A stretch of DNA of 64,000 nt, from the NCBI RefSeq assembly GCF_000340215.1, contig NW_006921556.1, forward strand, positions 156,687 to 220,686, written 5' to 3'. Of the stretch, positions 1 through 9,892 are shown piece by piece. A program made the position numbers and the translations under genes. The notes beneath the pieces are model-generated. The model searched no databases. It saw nothing but the letters and a program-made list of their open reading frames with translations, and was not told the origin of the DNA. Source of the DNA: Pseudocercospora fijiensis CIRAD86 (Eukaryota; Ascomycota; Dothideomycetes; Mycosphaerellales; Mycosphaerellaceae). Position 1 is the first letter of the stretch. The number at the start of each line of letters is the position of its first letter.

Positions 1-666
1 GATCGTAGTAGGAGATACTCGACGAGATACCTAATCTAGCGCTAGCGCTAGTTAAGGTCGAGGCTAAAAGCAACTAGCACTTAATAATACCAAGACGTAA
101 TACCTAACAAACGCTACTATTAATAGCGTTAGGAATTATAGTAAGAGAGCGGACTCTAGGTTTAAGGGCCTAGCTATTATAGTACTAATAGTAGTTACCG
201 TTATTACTATATAGATATAGTAGAAGGCTTATTAACTAGGATTCTAGAGAGTGAGGTAGAAATACTATAGCTAAAGGGCAATATCTAGGCTTAAAAGTAG
301 GTAACCTATAATACTAATATAGAGGCAAGCGGCGTTAAGTTAAGGCGTAAAACCAGATATAGTAGACTATCGATAATTTTGTATCTATAGTAAATTATAT
401 AGCGGAGATTATAGCTATACTTATACCGCTAGGACGAGCGTTATGCCGGCTAGCTTTCTCGGCGGATTTTACCGCTAGATACGACGAGCTTAAGGACCTA
501 GCTTTAAGGCAAAAGCGTAGGTTATATTATAAGATAATAACGACTGACGATAGTAATATATTTAATATCATTCTCGGCGTACGTTTTAACGCATAGTAGG
601 CTATATCTATAGCGTTAGTAGACGAGTATTTAGAGGTATTTAAATTACTATTCTAAGCTCGTAAAC
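1..666 (+). pseudogene. RIP-degraded gene of unknown function, 5' end outside window
   Basis: One frame stays coherent from about position 9 to about 655 if TAG/TAA are read as former Gln or Trp codons. The most convincing stretch, around 370-650, reads as an ordinary soluble protein with pieces such as LIPLGRALCRLAFSADF and ARYDELKDLALRQKRRLYY, then a DEYLEVFKLLF end. I do not recognise the family. CA and TG are almost absent. The true start is upstream of the window and the true stop is uncertain. It precedes a short inverted repeat and the repeat unit that carries the Ser/Arg-rich gene. Confidence 0.4.
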
Positions 667-692
667 TAAAGTATTGGATTTGTTAGCTGTTC

Positions 693-804
693 TTAAACAC
701 AACTTTTTTTTAGAATATCTTTAGATCTATATCCCTAGTACGGTTTTAGTAGTACCTAAGGTTCTAATATAAAAGAATATTTCTTAGCTATAAGTTGTGT
801 TAAA
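693..804. repeat. Short inverted-repeat element (MITE-like)
   Basis: The arms AACACAACTT (696-705) and AAGTTGTGTT (792-801) are perfect inverted repeats about 110 bp apart, each followed on the inner or outer side by a T or A run. This resembles a very small miniature inverted-repeat element. No clear target duplication was seen. Confidence 0.35.
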
Positions 805-1324
805 AAAGTTTTCTAATTATAGTAGGAAGTCTAGTACGATACTATAGAAATAATAAATTCTATGTAAAATAGCTACAATCTAATAATAACTAAGACCCTT
901 AATATTTCTAGTAAATAAAGAAGCTACGCCTATCTATAACCTTTCAAGCTAAAACAATATTATCTTATCTTCTTAATCTTATAGGTATTATAGGGTTACT
1001 CGCTATATTTCGTGTATAGTTGTATCTCTTAGCCTATCTATTAGTCCTCTAATACTATTATCTTCTTCTATAGCCGCGGCGGTATTATCGAATAGCCTAT
1101 CGCTAGCCGTATTAGCCTCTAATTTAAATATATCTACCGCCTTCGCTTAGGTTTCTTAAAGGATATTATAGAGGGTAGTAGTAAAGTATACTATATATAT
1201 ATTTAAGCGCGAATACTATATTACGGCGTACTCTAGAAAATACGGAAACGTCGCTTTACTATACTAAAGGTCCGCTCGATAACGCTACGAAAGGAACTAA
1301 AGCGAAGGTTAAATAATTAGTTAT

Positions 1325-2358
1325 AGTCCGCCTAACGTATTATAGCTAGGTACTAGAGAGCGAAGACTGCGCGTTATACCTGCTCGAATAGCCTAATATC
1401 GCTTATAGTAGCGGCTTCCCTTGCTGCGCTTAGCTCCTGTTTTAGCGTCTACTATATAGGGGGATTACTCCCTATATATAGTCCCTCGAAGCTCGGTCCC
1501 TAAGGCACTAATCCTCGCTTTCCAGGGCCTAAAGACGAGCCGGGCAAAAGGAACAGCTATATAGCTATATTGCCCTCCTATGCGACTATATACTAACTAT
1601 ACCCTATATAGATATATAAAAAACGGGAGGTCCTAGGCTAGGTATTTGTTAAAGACAGCCTATATTTTGCATCCGAAAATTCTGTCGCTATAATGTCGTA
1701 TTATAGACTATTTGGCGGCGACTCTTCTGCTTTAAGGGCTTCTAATACATCGAGGAATTACGGCGTATTTTCTAAGCTATTCGTCTAGGCTCTATTAGGT
1801 ATATAATAGGGTTATTATTCATCTTAAGAGCAGTCTCGAGGTCCTTTTGTATACTTATATATACAAAATGTGCTATGTTGTTGTGTTATTAATCAAATTC
1901 GTATTGAAATACAGCGTTAACCCGACGCTTTTGCCTAGGTTATCGTTAGGCGCTCCGCTAGAGCCCTGGCTTCGCTAACCTTTAGCATCTAGCCGAGCGC
2001 CTAAGTAGAGGCAGGGGGATCAGTTGAGTAGCGTATAGTAGTAATGTAATGCAGCGACGAGTTCTAGCTTTTCCCTAGTCGGACTTCGATCTGTGAGGTA
2101 CTATAGGTCCGCGCGGGGGCTTAGGGCGTGCGGCCTACACCCCTTAGTATTACCGTAGCAACGATACGTACCTTAATCTTGTTTTTCCCCTTAACGCGAC
2201 CCCGCACTTAGAGCGCGCATACAGTTTCCCGCTTATTTCAAATAATAACTATCCCCCGTTAACACGACAGGATATACGCGTATACGCCTTATAGCCGGCG
2301 ATATTACTATCAACCGTCGCCTGCAATAGAAACGGAGGGGGGCTTGAATATCCCTACT
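1325..2358 (+). repeat. Repeat copy A, upstream part (leader of the Ser/Arg-rich gene)
   Basis: This stretch matches 63395-63897 near the end of the window in the same orientation. Shared blocks include the CCTGCTCGAATAG region (about 1380 and 63470), the segment from GTAATGTAAT (2042) through CTTGTTTTTCCCCTTAACGC, and the leader just before the start codon. Copy A carries about 560 extra bases at roughly 1462-2025 that copy B lacks. The shared part is probably the promoter and 5' leader of a repeated unit whose gene starts at 2359. Confidence 0.7.
1462..2025. mobile_element. About 560-bp insertion present in copy A only
   Basis: Copies A and B align on both sides of this segment (TTTTAGCGTCTACTATATAGG before, GTAATGTAAT after), but copy B goes directly from one to the other across about 40 bases. 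The extra DNA has no recognisable coding frame. It holds a slightly less mutated stretch near 1850-1910 with several TG and CA. It could be a later insertion into A or a deletion in B. I did not find clear terminal repeats. Confidence 0.4.
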
Positions 2359-3518
2359 ATGCCTCTAAAGGCCTAACTCTCCGGTAATAAGCTAGTGTAG
2401 GATAACGACCCTAATGTAAGCCCTCTTATGCTACTAGGTCGGCTGCTATATAGACTGACCGATCTATAGCTAGAAGCCGTTATTTAGGAGCTTGTGCATC
2501 GTTATAGTAAAGACGAGGGTGCCGCCGCTATACTCGAGCAGCTCTTAAAAGTTCTAGGCAAGAATCCTACTAGTATGTCTGACTATATTACTACGTTCGG
2601 GTAACACAACAAAGCGCTAGTCTTACCTCGCAAAGTATTGTATTCGGTGGCTAATCTATTGTAGCTAGCGGCGATACCGCGAAGGCGAAGACGACTAGTG
2701 CCGTAGCTTTACCGCGTGCGTCTAGCGATAATAAGGCTTCGTCTCGTGCTAACGGCAGTCCGGCCGGCCCCTAGCCGATATACCCTTTAACCCTACGCTA
2801 TACGTTCGGCTCCTACCTGTATCGGATTAAGCCTACGGCTCCTATTACTATCCCGTCGGATAGTAAGGACGACGACCGGCGCTTTTCCCGTACTATAGAC
2901 GAGTCTAGTTCTAAGACTAAGTCTGCTAACTTAAAGGGCGAGAAGAAGCCTAGCACGGACGAACAGCTAAGCGGAGAGAAGCGTAAGGGAGGCGCTTAGG
3001 ATAACGAAGCTGCGGCACTATCTAGAGGCAAAGCTAAGGTTATCGAGAAGCGCGAAGTAGCTTCTTATATGTCTAGGAGCGAGTCGGAGCCTTCTAGCTC
3101 TATATCCTCTAGCTTAGAGGAGGCGTCCGAGTCCGACTCGGGATTATCTAGCTAGTCCGACTCGTCCGACGCTAACTCTAAGAAGCGTCGATCCTCTTAC
3201 AAAAAGAGAGATCGTACTAAGTTTAGTAAGTATAGCAAGAACAAGCGCAGCTCTAAGGGACATCGCGACGCTCCTCGCCGATTATCGGAGTTAAAGTACT
3301 ACTCTAGCAAGAAGAGCCGCCGCTCTTATAGCTCGAGCTACGGCTCGGGAAAGAAGAAGGCGTCTTTAAAGCGCAAGCGTAGTCTAGAATCTAAAGAGGA
3401 CGAGGAGGAGGTTGTCTCTAAGCAGGAGTCCCGTAAGAAGCATAAGAAGAAACACGGCGATAGCTACCGACGTGCTCGTCGTAGTCGCTACGCTACGTCT
3501 TCTAAGGATAGCAACTGA
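2359..3518 (+). pseudogene. RIP-degraded Ser/Lys/Arg-rich nuclear-type protein, one intron
   Basis: The ATG at 2359 opens a frame reading through AAILEQLLKVLGKNPTSMSD to 2600. A GTAACA donor at 2601 and a CTAG acceptor ending at 2668, with GCTAATC just before the acceptor, restore the frame (phase 2). The second exon ends at a genuine TGA (3516-3518). The predicted protein is about 360 residues. The first 80 residues look folded. The rest is disordered, with acidic Ser runs, then Lys/Arg/Ser-rich tracts (KKASLKRKRSLESKEDEEE, RKKHKKKHG) typical of nuclear or RNA-binding proteins. There are about seven premature TAG/TAA. The C-terminal half is only lightly mutated. I do not recognise a domain. 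A second copy begins at 63898, with its start codon changed to ATA. Confidence 0.65.
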
Positions 3519-3916
3519 TTACGGGTAGGAGAAAGGATATATATATCTTAGGGCCTGCTAGGTAATCGACGATACGGTCTCGTCGTTAACTATATACATT
3601 AGCTATATATAGTATAGAAGAGGTCGGTTATAGTAGTCTAGGGCTATTATAGAGCTCAATTAGTTTCACCTAATCGGTGCTTTAAGAGCTACTCAACTAC
3701 GATCAAAATAACGTATAACTCGGGTTATATTTCTTCTCCTTATCTTAATATAGGCACCTTTCTACCCTGTAGCTACCCGTTATAGGCGTATCCGCGACAA
3801 TTATTGCGAATAGACGTAAGTACTACTAGCTATAGTCCGCGACACGACCTGTAGGAAATACACCTAAGGGCTACTATTCCGCGGTAAGCGGTACCCTAGA
3901 TATTGTAGTGTATACT
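3519..3916. other. 3' flank of the Ser/Arg-rich gene, no feature seen
   Basis: Non-coding stretch between the TGA of the Ser/Arg-rich gene and repeat R1. I see no coherent frame, no H inverted repeat and no tandem repeats. It probably belongs to the 3' untranslated part of the unit. Confidence 0.3.
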
Positions 3917-4302
3917 TACTCTTATTCTAGCCGTGTCTATATACTTGATTTCCGTAGGACCGTCCTAGCGAAATGCGGGAAGTCCCGTAGACCCCTATCG
4001 GATCGCACCGTTAATCGTAGCAATTATATAGGAAATAAAAAGTGCTCTAATTTTAGCGGAGATGTATCGTATATATAACTTATAGCAATATTAACCGAGT
4101 ATTGTGTCTCTAGTCGATAGAGGTATAGGAGTCGCTTAAATTATCCCGCGTATATATCGCGCCCTTAGCGGGTAGCGGGATACGGATAATGTTAGACGGG
4201 CCGTTACGTATAGCGAACAAGCTAGTAGGACCGTCGAGAAATTTCGGTTAGCGTCCGCAGAGGACCCGTACGAGCTCGGATATTAGTAAACAAACAAATA
4301 AC
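3917..4302 (+). repeat. Repeat R1, copy 1 (3' end module with P palindrome and CAAA tail)
   Basis: About 385 bp closely matching 6470-6850 and, less well, 9465-9830. It begins near TTCTAGCCGTGTCTATA, carries the P palindrome at 3949-3973 directly followed by the small hairpin GCGGGA-AG-TCCCGT, and ends in GTAAACAAACAAAT. An ending in a short (CAAA)n tail after a conserved structured region is typical of the 3' ends of non-LTR-type mobile units. That reading is inference, as no reverse transcriptase was found in the unit. Confidence 0.75.
3949..3973 (+). repeat. P palindrome, copy 1
   Basis: Arms TTTCCGTAGGAC and GTCCTAGCGAAA around a central C. Followed at once by a second inverted repeat, GCGGGA/TCCCGT. 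Confidence 0.85.
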
Positions 4303-6158
4303 AGTCCGAATCTTCGCTTTAAGCTAGGCTTTGCATACGTCGGCTACTCTATAGCTAAGCCTAGCGAAGGTTCTAACTAGTACGAGCATCTAGCTACAAT
4401 TATCTAGACCTACGCGACAGCCTTAAGCCTACTTCGCTATGTTATCTTATAACGCAAAGTAGGTTGACGCCGACGGGCAGAAGGCCGCTAGCGCGTGCTT
4501 AGTACTAGCATCTATGCCGGAGACCTATCTAAGCCCGAAGTAGCTTAATCAGGCCTTTAAACAAACCGGGAGTAGTAGCCCTAATAGCATCCTTCGTCTC
4601 CTTACCTACTATTTAGTTCTACCGGATTAAGTGCGGGACTACTATATAGCGATAACGCATACCATTAGCCGCGTCAAGTTAGGTATAGAGACTAATCATT
4701 TGACATTAGTAGGCACGACAGCTAACATTAGAGACAGATCTTCGCTAGAAGCGCGTTAGAATATTCTAGGCGGCTGTCGCCCTATTAGGGGCATAAGAGG
4801 CTCTAAAGACCTTAAAGGACAAGCACCCGGAGACTGCTATGTTCTAAGACGCTCTAGAATCAGTTGAAGAGATAGACTGGCTTATAGCCATCTAATAGGG
4901 GTCTCGGTAATAGTGCGCGTTTAGCTACGAGTTATATTACTAGAATACCGAGCTCGATATAATAAGCCGGTATTAGCTACAGAGCAATTCCATACTAACG
5001 ACGTTTGATACTATAGTAAGGTAAAGATACACACCGCCTATCCCGGCATATTCGCATTAGCAGAATTACTTACTAACCTCTATAGGGTCGCCTCCTCTAC
5101 CTTCCTAGATAGGTATATAGCGTAGTACGAACTCCTAGCGTTCTATTAAGTACACTCGATACGACTTGGAAAATTTCGAAAAAAAGAATATAGCTAGAAA
5201 CGGTGATAATGTAATTACTACTCCGTTCGGGGGACTAAATTTCAGGGATAATAGTTGCTACATCTGCTAAACCAACCGAGGCAAGCTAAGGCATTAGTCC
5301 CCTAGTACCTAATATTACATTGAACCGTATATACAATGCTAGCTCTAATGTAAACATTTTCCCTTTCGAACGACCTAAGGCGCTAAGAACTGATATAAGG
5401 TTAACTCTACACTCCTAAGATGCGATATCCTAATCGAAGAAGGCGCTACGTCGATATTAGATAAGTAGCAAGTTTTTGAAGCATGCGCGTAGACGGGTAA
5501 TTATAGATAGGTGGGTTAGGGTTCAATCGCGTTTTCGCTATCGAGTACTATATCTTATAAAGTCCGATAGTCGAGTAGGGACTAAGATACTATAAGATAA
5601 GCACTATCCGCTACTCGAAGTGAAATATACACTATCTCCGTCGTTCTTAAGAAGAACTAGGGCTACTACTAACTAGACCGGATAGACACCTATTAATAAA
5701 CCTACTATTTCTAATATAGCGCACTTTCCTAAGTAGCGGACTAGCCCTACGAGCCTAAACTACTTTCAGTTCGAGGTTCTCGTAAACTACGTTCGAATTA
5801 GGTTTTCGCTCTCTGCTTTTATAATCGTATCGATCGTTTTAGTTTCGCTTTCACTATACTATTAGGGCTAGCGTGTCCTTTAAGGAGCAATAGTGAGATT
5901 GCCTTAGTTCGAACACGCGGTCGTGCTCCTTTAAAGGCAGCATTTTTGCTTACGTTAAAGAGTACCGCTAAGGCGGATGAACTCTTAGATCGGCATACTA
6001 GGAAGTTAGGTAGGGATGTCCGTAATAACGCGTAGGGCGACGAAAGCGAATCGTTCCGCGACGTAGAGGATATAGACGCTAAGGACCTCGACGAAATCGA
6101 ATCGGTCGGCGGCGTAGAGGACATCGAAGCTAAGGATCGCGACGAGCTACTATGCTAA
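4303..6158 (+). pseudogene. X1: RIP-degraded unknown protein with acidic C-terminus
   Basis: The C-terminal frame (about 5883-6158, stop TAA 6156-6158) reads through TAKADELLDRHTRKLGR into an acidic tail (VEDIDAKDLDEIESVGG) ending DELLC. It aligns with the end of X2 (9154), which has TAKVDKLVARYIQNLGKG, then DIDAKDLDD and DELLY. X1 and X2 are therefore paralogues. The part upstream of about 5880 is too damaged for me to follow and includes a small inverted-repeat insertion at 5208-5321. Function unknown. Confidence 0.5.
5208..5321. mobile_element. Small MITE-like element inside X1
   Basis: About 114 bp bounded by inverted ends: AATGTAAT (5208-5215) with ATTACATT (5314-5321), and GGGGACTAA (5230-5238) with TTAGTCCCC (5294-5302). 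There is no coding potential. It lies inside the region that should hold the X1 gene, consistent with an insertion. Confidence 0.5.
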
Positions 6159-6322
6159 TCGTAATATGTCGGGATTATGCCTAGGGCTTCGCTATAATTC
6201 GGCTTATCGGCTCTAGACATCGCAAATAAAGACCTAACGCTCTCTAGTAGAGATGCTATTATACCTAATCCCTACTTCTTTCGTGTCTAGTAGTCTGCTA
6301 AGATGCCGCAGGGCTCACTAAT

Positions 6323-6373
6323 ATAGGTATATTAACCGCTATCTACGCTACGGCTCCTAATTAATATACCTAT
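6323..6373. repeat. H inverted repeat, copy a
   Basis: Perfect 13-bp arms ATAGGTATATTAA (6323-6335) and TTAATATACCTAT (6361-6373) with a 25-base loop. It lies about 165 bp after the X1 stop. Confidence 0.85.
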
Positions 6374-6491
6374 AGGCTATAATTGTACGGCGAGCGGTGC
6401 TATATATAGTATAGTCTCTACCTGCCCCTAAATCGTAATAAAGACCCGTATTGTCTTGCCGTTGCTATTCTAGCCGTATCTATATGCTTGA

Positions 6492-6516
6492 TTTCCGTAG
6501 GACCGCCCTAGCGAAA
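6492..6516 (+). repeat. P palindrome, copy 2
   Basis: Arms TTTCCGTAGGAC and GCCCTAGCGAAA with one mismatch, followed by GCGGGA-AG-TCCCGC. It lies 119 bp after the end of H copy a. Confidence 0.85.
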
Positions 6517-7139
6517 TGCGGGAAGTCCCGCAGACCCCTATCCGATCGCACCGTTAACCGTAGCAATTATATAGGAAATGAAAAGTGCTCCAATTTCAGC
6601 GGAGATATGTCGTATACATAACTTATAGCAGTGTTAACCGAGTATTGTATCTCTAGTCGATAGAGATATAGGAGTCGCTTAAATTATCCCGCGTATATAT
6701 CGCGCCCTTAGCGGGTAGCGGGATACGGATAATATCAGACGGCCGTTACGTATAGCGAATAAGCTAGTAGGACCGTCGAGAAATTTCGGTTAGCGTCCGT
6801 AGAGGACCCGTACGAGCTCGGACATTAGTAAACAAACAAACAAACAAAAATCAGGTTCTGCTCTACTAGCTAGTAGCGGAGCTTATCGGTATATCCTTAG
6901 TCCTAATACGCACTTCGCACTCTACAATTTGTACGACGAGCTTAAACTCTTAGCCTTTCGTCCTCTAACTAGATACCCGCCTTAGGCTACTACTACCGAG
7001 ATGCGTAATTCCGACTAGACTTCTACCGGCGCCGATAGTAGGCGGCATTCTACTAAGAGACGCTCTATTATACTAGCAAGCGACTACGCTCTACCCGCTT
7101 ATACGATACGGATAACTAGAACAATATCTCGCGGCACGA

Positions 7140-9154
7140 ACGGAGAGCAAAAGTTAAGAGGAGAGCTAGTGCGCCTTATACTACGACTTACGTCGGATTC
7201 GGTATGTTATAGACACCTAGAGCGACCTAATAGGTTAGATAACTAGGCTTATAGGTCTTCTTTCTACTCGAGGAATAGACGAAGCTTTAATAAGCTCGTT
7301 GTCTGTCTAAAGGCACGGATATTATTGCTCCTTAGGAGGCGCTAGCCGTGTTTACTAATAAGCAATTCCGCAAACTGTACGGGAGTTGCATCCGTATACC
7401 TGCTACTACGCCGGAGAAAGATGCTACGAGGATAGACGTAGCTTAATTAGTAGCCTTACTATAGGGTAGCATTTCTCTAAGGACTATACTAGAGAAGGAT
7501 GCTATACTAATAGAGGTATCTATATCCGGATCGTTACTATAGCGTGACCCTACTATAGGCAGTATACCTAGCCTAACTCCGCCTAATTAACGCCGACATA
7601 GCGATTGTAAAAGCCCTTACGGCTCGAACTCCGATTACGAGCCGCAAATTACGCCCTAGAGATCGCCCGGCGGCAATAGCGACGATAGCGATTCCGACTC
7701 GATAGCGCCGAGCATTCGGCCTAACGACCGTAGCCCTAGTAAGGCTAAGCGTGCGCCTAGCGCTCCCAACCCTACGCTATTAAAGGGGCGGCCTAAGGTA
7801 GGACATATACGCACCTCGGTACAAATAATAATCTACGCTAACGCAATAAGTAGGTAAAGGCGCGCTAACCTTTACGTAAGCCGCCGGGCGGCAGTAAGCT
7901 ACTACGCATTAACGTTAGCGTTCGGAGCAGCAAGCGACAAATTATAGAAAAGCCTTTTGTAGAGAGCGCTCTTTTAGCTATCCGAGACTGTCTGCTGCAA
8001 TATATAAGTACGAAGCGAATAAAGTAGACACCCTAGCGATAGAGTAAGATCGAAGGCCTCGTTACGGGTTTCTTCGAAGTTAAGACCTACGTAATACTCG
8101 GGGAGCAGATTAAGTAGTAGAACGAGTCGTTAGTCGCATAGTAATACAGTAACCGGGCGTGTTTAGACCGCAACTAGGAATCTCCGCCGGCGTCCGTTAC
8201 CTTAACTATATCCGGATTAGTAAAATTATTCGCCGATTACTACGGTACCTAGTCTTAGTCGACCCTCGAGACATATATGTATACCGTTACGTCTTCTACG
8301 GCATTTTACGAGGGATTTACGGCACTAGAGTAGTAGATCGAATATAGCGATGCTTACAAACTCTAGATTATAGCGCAAGTTAACGCTACAAAGCACGGCA
8401 TACCCGATCTAGTTATAACCCTTACGTCGAGGGAGTTCGTTAAACAAGCGATATACCGACTTACTACGAACAGAACTCGAAAGGAGAGAGACGATCAATT
8501 AGGGCTAGTAACGCTTATTAACAGTACTATTACATTAGGTCGTTTCTTCTATTAGTTTAAGAAAGCCGGTCTTCTAGGGCTCCGTAGCCTGTTCGGAGCT
8601 TTCAACTAGAGATATTAGTAAGTTAAGATAAGAAATAGGGGCCCTGTAAATTATATACTAACTCGACATATAGTCCTAACTAGATTGGCGCCGAAGTAGT
8701 CTACTTAATATTAAAGGTTCTCGCTGCGGCGGGACCGCTCGTATTAGACTTAGACAAGTAGCTAAAAGAGTCCGTAGTCGATCCGGTACTCGACCGTCGT
8801 CCGATTAGGCCGATAACCGTCGAGCACCTAAATAAGGACGCTAGCGGCAAAGGCACATTAATTTACGAGTTGTACCTACTAATTAACGCGCCTAGATCGC
8901 TCTTAGTAGCTCTAACCCTAGACGAGAATTCCGAGACTACGACATTCGATACTACGGGTACCGCTAAGGTAGATAAACTCGTCGCTCGCTATATCTAGAA
9001 CTTAGGTAAGGGTGTCTATAATAACGAGTGCAGCGACGGAGACGAATTAGTTAGCGACGAGGACGATATCGACGCTAAGGACCTCGACGATAGCGAATCG
9101 GTCGGCGGCGTAGAGAACATCGACGTTAAGGATTTCGACGAGCTGCTATACTAA
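7140..9154 (+). pseudogene. X2: RIP-degraded unknown protein, about 670 residues
   Basis: A coherent frame runs from about 7140. It reads LEEQTKLQQARCLSKGTD, then FTNKQFRKLYGSC, a low-complexity Ser/Asp/Pro linker (SDDSDSDSIAPS, SPSKAKRAPSAPNP), then a folded domain at 7920-8520 with TLETYMYTVTSSTAFYEGF and HGIPDLVITLTSREFVKQ. The last 330 bases read LIYELYLLINAPRSLLVALT and an acidic tail ending DELLY, stop TAA 9152-9154. At least one frame change lies between 8520 and 8820, either an intron or an indel. Only TAG/TAA interrupt it. It is a paralogue of X1 with the same 3' module. I do not recognise the fold and offer no function. Confidence 0.6.
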
Positions 9155-9318
9155 TCGTAATATATAGGGATTATGCCTAGGGCTTAGCTATAATTAGGGT
9201 TATCGGCTCTAGACATTGCAAATAAAGACCTAACGCTCTCTTATAGAGATGCTATTATACCTAATCCCTACTTCTTTCGTGTCTAGTAGTCTACTAAGAT
9301 GCCGTAGGGTTTACTAAT

Positions 9319-9369
9319 ATAGGTGTATTGACCGCTATCTACGCTACGGCTCCTAATCAATATACCTAT
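9319..9369. repeat. H inverted repeat, copy b
   Basis: Arms ATAGGTGTATTGA (9319-9331) and TCAATATACCTAT (9357-9369), pairing except for one G-T. Copy a has TTAA in both arms where this copy has TTGA/TCAA, a symmetric difference that RIP on both arms would produce. Confidence 0.85.
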
Positions 9370-9486
9370 AGACTATAATAGTACGGCGAGCATACTATGC
9401 GTAGTATAGTCTATACCTGCTCCTAAATCTTAATAAAGACCCGTATTGTCTTGCCGTTGCTATTCTAGCCGTGTCTGTATACTTGA

Positions 9487-9511
9487 TTTCCGTAGGACCG
9501 CCCTAGCGAAA
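9487..9511 (+). repeat. P palindrome, copy 3
   Basis: TTTCCGTAGGAC and GCCCTAGCGAAA, followed by GCGGGA-AG-TCCCGT. It lies 117 bp after H copy b, the same spacing as in copy 2. Confidence 0.85.
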
Positions 9512-9892
9512 GGCGGGAAGTCCCGTAGACCCCTGTCGGATCGCACCGTTAACCGTACTAATTATATAGGAAATAAAAAGTGCTCCAATTTTAGCGGAGA
9601 TATATCGCATATATGATTCGTAGTAATATCGACCGAGGACTATATCTCTAATTAATAGAGGTATAGGGGTTGCTACAATTATACCCTGTAGACACACCGC
9701 CCTAGCGGTATAGGGATAATGTTAGATAGCCGTAATGTGTAGCGATTAAACTAGTAGAGCCGTCGACAAATCTAGATTAGCTTCCCTAGCGTTCCCGCGC
9801 GAGCTCGAAGGTTTGTAAACAAACAAACAATAGTCCGAATCTACGACTAAGGAACATTAAAAACACGCCCTTACGGGTTTTAGGAGGTACGC

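Larger units (their letters stand above)
6045..6850 (+). repeat. Repeat R1, copy 2 (longer form, includes X1 C-terminus)
   Basis: About 800 bp matching 9058-9830: the acidic end of the coding frame, then AATCGTAATAT..., the H inverted repeat (6323-6373), the P palindrome (6492-6516) with its companion hairpin GCGGGAAGTCCCGC, and a tail of CAAA units at 6830-6850. Only the last 380 bp are shared with copy 1. Confidence 0.8.
9058..9830 (+). repeat. Repeat R1, copy 3
   Basis: Matches copy 2 along its whole length, with more divergence after 9590. It contains H (9319-9369) and P (9487-9511), and ends with GTAAACAAACAAACAA at 9815-9830. The base run following the tail, AGTCCGAATCT, also follows the tail of copy 1, so it may be part of the unit or of a shared target. 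Confidence 0.8.

Noticed and set aside
8159..8347. Open frame of 62 codons on the plus strand
   Set aside because: It overlaps, in another frame, the much longer coherent X2 frame; rarity of TGA and the AGT/CTA-rich composition make shadow frames common.
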